Below are positions 6,782 to 10,809 of a stretch of DNA of 10,809 nucleotides, piece by piece. Within the stretch, counting starts at the first letter, position 1. Every line of letters begins with the position of its first letter. Origin of the DNA: Thiotrichales bacterium (GTDB taxonomy: Bacteria; Pseudomonadota; Gammaproteobacteria; J044); NCBI GenBank assembly GCA_024762895.1, contig JANTGN010000081.1, positions 1 through 10,809 on the forward strand, read 5' to 3'. Both the position numbers and the translations under genes were made by a program. Below the pieces are notes generated by a model. It made no database searches. It saw only the letters and a list, made by a program, of their open reading frames with translations, and was not told the DNA's origin.

Positions 6782-6792
6782 AGCTGGCTTTG
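6779..6792. repeat. Inverted repeat 3 upstream of ppsA
   Basis: CAAAGCTGGCTTTG is a perfect 6-bp inverted repeat around TG, sharing three bases with the preceding repeat. A two-base loop is too tight for a hairpin without opening the closing pair, so DNA binding is the more natural reading. Confidence 0.45.
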
Positions 6793-6826
6793 AGTACCGA
6801 GATAACAACGCATCATAGGGGTTTCC

Positions 6827-9232
6827 ATGAACTATCGCTTTGTCCGTTTTTTTAAAGATCTTAAGATTGATGATATTCCGGTAGTTGGTGGGAAGAATGC
6901 CTCGCTGGGTGAGATGTATCGTGAGCTGACCCCTCAGGGTGTGAAGGTCCCTAATGGATTTGCCATCACCGCCGACGCCTATCGCTATGTCCTGGATCAG
7001 GCCGGGGCCTGGGATCTCCTGCACGAAGCCCTGGATGATCTGGATCCAGAAGACGTCATGGATCTTGCCCATAGAGGGGCCTGGGCACGCCAGATCGTCT
7101 ATCGAGCCGGGTTACCCGATGATCTGCAGAACGAGATCCTGGGGGCCTACAAGGAATTACAGGAAGAATATGGCCCCACGCTTAGCCTGGCGGTCCGAAG
7201 TTCAGCAACGGCAGAAGACCTGCCTACGGCCAGTTTTGCGGGACAGCAGGATACCTATCTGAATGTCTCCGGTGATGAGGCCCTGCTGGAATCCTGTCGT
7301 CGCTGTTTTGCCAGTCTGTTTACCGATCGAGCGATTCACTACCGTATCGACCAGGGTTTTGACCATTTTGATATTGCCCTGTCGATCGGGATTATGAAAA
7401 TGGTCCGGTCCGATCTGTCGGCCAGTGGGGTGATGTTTTCTCTGGATACCGAGACTGGCTATCGGGATGCCGTTTTTATCACCGGGGCCTATGGACTGGG
7501 CGAAAATGTCGTACAGGGTGCGGTCGACCCCGATGAATTCTATGTCCATAAGCCAACTTTTGAAGAGGGTCATCGTTGTGTCCTGAGGCGTGTCATGGGT
7601 CGAAAAGAGATCAAGATGATTTACGCTCATGACAAAACCCAGTCCCCGGTTCGTAATACCCCTACGCCCGTCGCAGATCAACGCCGTTTTTGCATCAGCG
7701 ATGGTGAGGTACTCAAGCTGGCGGATTACGCCATCAAGGTTGAACGTCATTATAGTCAGCGGGCCGGAATGGATCGTCCCATGGATATGGAATGGGCGAA
7801 GGATGGTCTGGATGGTGAACTCTATATGGTTCAGGCCCGCCCCGAAACAGTGGCCTCTCAGACTAAGGGTATGGAGCTGGAGGAATTTCACCTGATAGGT
7901 CAGGGCGAGGTCCTTTCATCCGGTCGTGCCGTAGGTACTCGTATTGCACAGGGCAAGGCCAGAATCATCAGGGATATCCATGAATTACATGAATTCCAGC
8001 CCGGCGATGTCCTGATTTCCGATATCACCACACCGGACTGGGAGCCGGTGATGAAAATCGCCTCGGCGATAGTGACCAATCGCGGCGGTAGGACCTGCCA
8101 TGCAGCCATTATCTCTCGCGAGCTGGGCATCCCTGCGGTTGTAGGGTGTGAAGATGCAACCCTCACGATCGAAGAAGGTGAGATGGTCACGGTTTCCTGT
8201 GCGGAGGGGGATGTCGGTCGTGTCTATGACGGAAAGCTGGAATTCAAGGTCGAAAAGACCGATCTTTCAGCTCTGGGTACACCCAAGACCGACATCATGC
8301 TGAATCTGGGTAATCCTGAGATAGCCTTTAAATCCAGTTTTCTTCCCTGCCAGGGGGTTGGGCTGGCAAGGATGGAATTCATTATTAATGAATCGATCAA
8401 GGCTCATCCCATGGCCCTGATTCATCCTGAACGTGTCGAAGACAAGAAGGTCAGGAAACGCCTCAAACAGCTGACGGAAAATTATTCCACCGGCGAGGAG
8501 TTTTTCATTGAGAAGCTGTCGGAAGGTGTAGGAACCATAGCCGCAGCCTTTTATCCCAAGCCCGTGGTGGTGCGTCTCTCAGATTTTAAAAGTAACGAAT
8601 ATGCCTCCATGCTCGGCGGTAAATGGTTTGAGCCTAACGAGGAAAACCCCATGCTCGGGTTCAGGGGGGCGGCACGGTACTCACACCCGGAATACACCGA
8701 GGCCTTTGCCATGGAATGCCAGGCCATGAAGCGTGTCCGTGAAGAAATGGGCCTGACTAATGTGCGCCTGATGGTGCCCTTCTGTCGACGTGTGGAAGAG
8801 GCCAGGACCGTCATCGATACCATGGCTAAGTATGGTCTGAAACGGGGTGAAAATGATCTACAGGTCTACGTGATGTGTGAGATACCGAATAATGTCATAC
8901 AGATCGATGCATTTTCAGAGTTATTTGATGGTTTTTCAATAGGCTCGAATGACCTGACCCAGCTCGCGCTGGGCGTAGACAGGGATTCAGAAATCGTGGC
9001 TTTCGACTATGATGAGAGGGATGAAGGCGTGAAGGCCCTGATCCAGATGGCGGTTGAAGGGGCACGACGAAATCAACGCCACTCAGGTCTCTGTGGTCAG
9101 GCGCCGTCGGATTACCCGGAAATGGCAGAATTCCTGGTCAAGATTGGGATTGATTCCATCAGCCTGAACCCGGATACGGTACTCAAGACAACCCAACGGA
9201 TACTGGATGTCGAGGAAAAATTGGGACGTTAG
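6827..9232 (+). CDS. ppsA: Phosphoenolpyruvate synthase (pyruvate, water dikinase)
   Basis: 801 residues, close to E. coli PpsA (792). It makes PEP from pyruvate with ATP, releasing AMP and phosphate, and is a cytoplasmic gluconeogenic enzyme. Domain order: N-terminal ATP-grasp domain (about 15-350) with 'VGGKNASLGEM', 'AVRSSATAEDLP', 'SFAGQQDTYLNV' and 'GLGENVVQGAVDPDEF'; phosphohistidine swivelling domain (about 385-470) with 'TNRGGRTCHAAIISRELG', in which His425 is the phosphorylated residue and Thr423 matches the threonine targeted by the PpsR kinase/phosphorylase in E. coli; C-terminal PEP/pyruvate TIM-barrel (about 490-790) with 'GFRGAARY', 'MCEIPNNV', 'SIGSNDLTQLALGVDRDS' and 'SGLCGQAPSD', where Cys756 is the expected catalytic acid. 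All key residues are present. The start is supported by AGGGG (6817-6821) five bases before the ATG. It is divergent from the phosphorylase operon. I see no clear terminator after the stop. Confidence 0.97.
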   Translation: MNYRFVRFFKDLKIDDIPVVGGKNASLGEMYRELTPQGVKVPNGFAITADAYRYVLDQAGAWDLLHEALDDLDPEDVMDLAHRGAWARQIVYRAGLPDDLQNEILGAYKELQEEYGPTLSLAVRSSATAEDLPTASFAGQQDTYLNVSGDEALLESCRRCFASLFTDRAIHYRIDQGFDHFDIALSIGIMKMVRSDLSASGVMFSLDTETGYRDAVFITGAYGLGENVVQGAVDPDEFYVHKPTFEEGHRCVLRRVMGRKEIKMIYAHDKTQSPVRNTPTPVADQRRFCISDGEVLKLADYAIKVERHYSQRAGMDRPMDMEWAKDGLDGELYMVQARPETVASQTKGMELEEFHLIGQGEVLSSGRAVGTRIAQGKARIIRDIHELHEFQPGDVLISDITTPDWEPVMKIASAIVTNRGGRTCHAAIISRELGIPAVVGCEDATLTIEEGEMVTVSCAEGDVGRVYDGKLEFKVEKTDLSALGTPKTDIMLNLGNPEIAFKSSFLPCQGVGLARMEFIINESIKAHPMALIHPERVEDKKVRKRLKQLTENYSTGEEFFIEKLSEGVGTIAAAFYPKPVVVRLSDFKSNEYASMLGGKWFEPNEENPMLGFRGAARYSHPEYTEAFAMECQAMKRVREEMGLTNVRLMVPFCRRVEEARTVIDTMAKYGLKRGENDLQVYVMCEIPNNVIQIDAFSELFDGFSIGSNDLTQLALGVDRDSEIVAFDYDERDEGVKALIQMAVEGARRNQRHSGLCGQAPSDYPEMAEFLVKIGIDSISLNPDTVLKTTQRILDVEEKLGR

Positions 9233-9352
9233 TCCAGTTAATTAAAGCCAGATCGAGGTATTTTGCTTAAGTCACTAAAATTGCTTTGAAAATATAGATT
9301 TTATGATTTGGTCAAACTATGATTGATGAACCTGTAGTAGGAATAGGCTTGT

Positions 9353-10809
9353 GTGAGTCAGATCAAGACTAAATTAAAAGCAATATTGGGTATACGAAGC
9401 CTGAGGGCAAGATATCTTGCCATCGGTGTCGTGTTGGTCGTGTTTTTGCTGACCAGCACCCTGATTTCGCAACGCTATCTCAGCAGTAATCTTGAAAGTT
9501 CGGTGTCCGAACTCTCGAGTCGTGCACAGATACAGGATACGACCTCCCGACTAAGAAATGCCCTGTGGGATATCCAATATTCTGCCCAGTCGATTCTGAT
9601 GACCCCCAGTGATGATACCCAGGACAACATCCTTAAGCGCCTGGGTGATGCCCGGATCTTGAACCAGAGCCTTTTAGATGAGGCCTGGGTTCAGGAAACC
9701 GGTCGTGCTCAGGTAGTCGAGCGTCAGTCCCAGTTATTGAGCGCACTGGATCGAAAAATCAACCACTTATTGGCCGTACGAAATGATGTGAATCAGCTGT
9801 TTCCGGCCTATACCAAGGTCAACCAGAAACTCTTACCCACCAATAATCGATTTAATACCTCACTGAATCTGGCGATTGAAGAACTGAGTAAGGAGCCCAG
9901 GAGCCGCAACCAGGAGCAGGCTTATCAGCAACTGCTGCGGATCAGAGATCAATGGAACGAGGTCATTACCTCCTTTCGTGTCTACCTGGGTAGTCAGACT
10001 TTAAGCCAGACGGTCAACGAACCCCTGCGCATTAAAAATGCCAGGGACATTGATGACGCCTATCGAAGACTGACTCAAAGACTGCGCCAGCTGGATATAC
10101 CCAATAGTGTGGAGATACTGGGCTCTCAGACAAGTGAATCGGTAAAGAACATGCAGCGATTTGCCTCGGAATGGTATGAGGCTTTTAGTCAGGTCGACCG
10201 TATTAATGCCAGGGATCGCTGGCGCAGTGATGTCCCCATGTTCCGAGATGATATGCAACCCCTGTTTATCAGCCTGTGGAGCACGGTGGACCAGCTGGAA
10301 AAGAGCCTCTATGAGGCCGCTGAGACGGATCTGATGGGAGTGGTGCAGGCCAATGAGGCCTTTACCTATACACTATGGATCAGGTTGTTGCTAACCCTGC
10401 TGGTATTCATTGCCGCCTATCTCTATTTCGAGCGTGATGTCCTCATTCCGGTCGCCCAGATTGCACAGGCGATGAAGCTTGATGCGCAGGGTGGGACCAC
10501 GAAACCTATTCTGCCCGATGTCTCTCTGGTCGAGACCCAGGATCTGGTCGAGGCTTACTCCGAGATGCGCTCGCAGATGACGCTGCGTCAGAACGAACTG
10601 GAGCACCGAACCCAGCACGATGTCCTGACGGGACTGCCTAATCGATTGCACCTGCAGCGTTATCTCAGTGAATCCATACGTCGAGCCGAAAAGACCGGTG
10701 ATTCACTGGCATTGATTATGATCGATCTTGATCGATTCAAGGAGATCAATGATACCCTTGGTCATCAGATGGGTGACAAGGTATTACGGCAGTTAGGCCC
10801 CTTATTACT
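9353..10809 (+). CDS. Membrane-anchored GGDEF protein (probable diguanylate cyclase, possibly with EAL), partial
   Basis: An open frame begins at the GTG at 9353 (in-frame stop at 9344-9346) and runs off the right edge after 485 codons. It starts (M)SQIKTKLKAILGIRSL. Residues about 21-39 ('YLAIGVVLVVFLLTSTLIS') and about 345-361 ('RLLLTLLVFIAAYLYF') are membrane segments, so about 300 residues between them should be periplasmic; that part is rich in Gln, Leu and Arg and looks all-helical. A HAMP-like linker of about 60 residues follows, then the start of a GGDEF domain: 'HDVLTGLPNRLHL' (from residue 422) and 'IMIDLDRFKEINDTLGHQMGD' split around the metal-binding Asp458. The GGDEF signature, and any EAL domain after it, lies beyond the window, so cyclase activity cannot be confirmed. 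Family members make c-di-GMP in response to signals. TAGG (9344-9347) or GTAGGA (9336-9341) could serve as ribosome binding site. Confidence 0.85.
   Translation, partial: MSQIKTKLKAILGIRSLRARYLAIGVVLVVFLLTSTLISQRYLSSNLESSVSELSSRAQIQDTTSRLRNALWDIQYSAQSILMTPSDDTQDNILKRLGDARILNQSLLDEAWVQETGRAQVVERQSQLLSALDRKINHLLAVRNDVNQLFPAYTKVNQKLLPTNNRFNTSLNLAIEELSKEPRSRNQEQAYQQLLRIRDQWNEVITSFRVYLGSQTLSQTVNEPLRIKNARDIDDAYRRLTQRLRQLDIPNSVEILGSQTSESVKNMQRFASEWYEAFSQVDRINARDRWRSDVPMFRDDMQPLFISLWSTVDQLEKSLYEAAETDLMGVVQANEAFTYTLWIRLLLTLLVFIAAYLYFERDVLIPVAQIAQAMKLDAQGGTTKPILPDVSLVETQDLVEAYSEMRSQMTLRQNELEHRTQHDVLTGLPNRLHLQRYLSESIRRAEKTGDSLALIMIDLDRFKEINDTLGHQMGDKVLRQLGPLL

Noticed and set aside
6748..6792. Palindrome cluster as a CRISPR-like or transposon end array
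   Set aside because: The three palindromes differ in sequence and have no spacers, no flanking direct repeats and no transposase nearby.
7202..7891. Long minus-strand open frame (229 codons) inside ppsA
   Set aside because: The opposite strand encodes fully conserved PEP synthase here; the antisense frame shows no family motif and is a by-product of ppsA codon use.
9302..9324. Two TATGATT direct repeats upstream of the GGDEF gene, possible promoter or operator
   Set aside because: Neither copy has a -35 match at proper spacing, and two 7-base AT-rich repeats are not notable in this AT-rich gap.
10717..10739. Cluster of GATC sites
   Set aside because: The bases encode the conserved MIDLDRF motif of the GGDEF domain, where repeated Asp and Ile codons produce GATC without any need for a methylation or origin function.

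Overview
The window looks like ordinary chromosome from a Gram-negative proteobacterium, most likely a gammaproteobacterium. Base composition is moderate (about half G+C by eye). A DsrC/TusE-family sulfur-relay protein, an outer-membrane porin ending in phenylalanine, a Kef-type antiporter and a PEP synthase very like the E. coli enzyme all fit. A DsrC-like protein is compatible with a sulfur-metabolising lineage but does not prove one, because TusE is also found in non-sulfur bacteria.

Layout. (1) 1-276, minus strand: N-terminal 92 codons of a DsrC/TusE-family protein, cut by the window edge. (2) 277-546: non-coding, with a candidate promoter for that gene. (3) 547-about 1160, minus: the C-terminal half of moeA only; its first half is missing and its homology stops just before a divergent gene, so it looks like a truncated remnant. 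(4) 1225-2832, plus: Kef-type cation:proton antiporter with a C-terminal NAD-binding (TrkA-N) domain. (5) Convergent to it, a minus-strand group transcribed from 6643 down to 2877: a thymidine/AMP phosphorylase family enzyme, a PRPP synthetase that overlaps it by 13 bases, and a porin-like protein 9 bases further on. (6) 6644-6826: a divergent control region with back-to-back candidate promoters and three consecutive perfect inverted repeats. (7) 6827-9232, plus: phosphoenolpyruvate synthase (ppsA). (8) 9353 to the right edge, plus: a membrane-anchored GGDEF protein with a periplasmic sensor region of about 300 residues, cut before the GGDEF signature itself.

How the genes may work together. 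PEP synthase turns ATP into AMP plus phosphate, and PRPP synthetase turns ATP into AMP. AMP and phosphate are the substrates of AMP phosphorylases, the archaeal relatives of the third enzyme. The divergent ppsA / phosphorylase-prs arrangement could therefore be an AMP and pentose-phosphate recycling module under shared control. This is an inference: the bacterial branch of the phosphorylase family is usually annotated as putative thymidine phosphorylase, and its substrate cannot be settled by reading the sequence. I saw no mobile element, CRISPR array, tRNA or rRNA.
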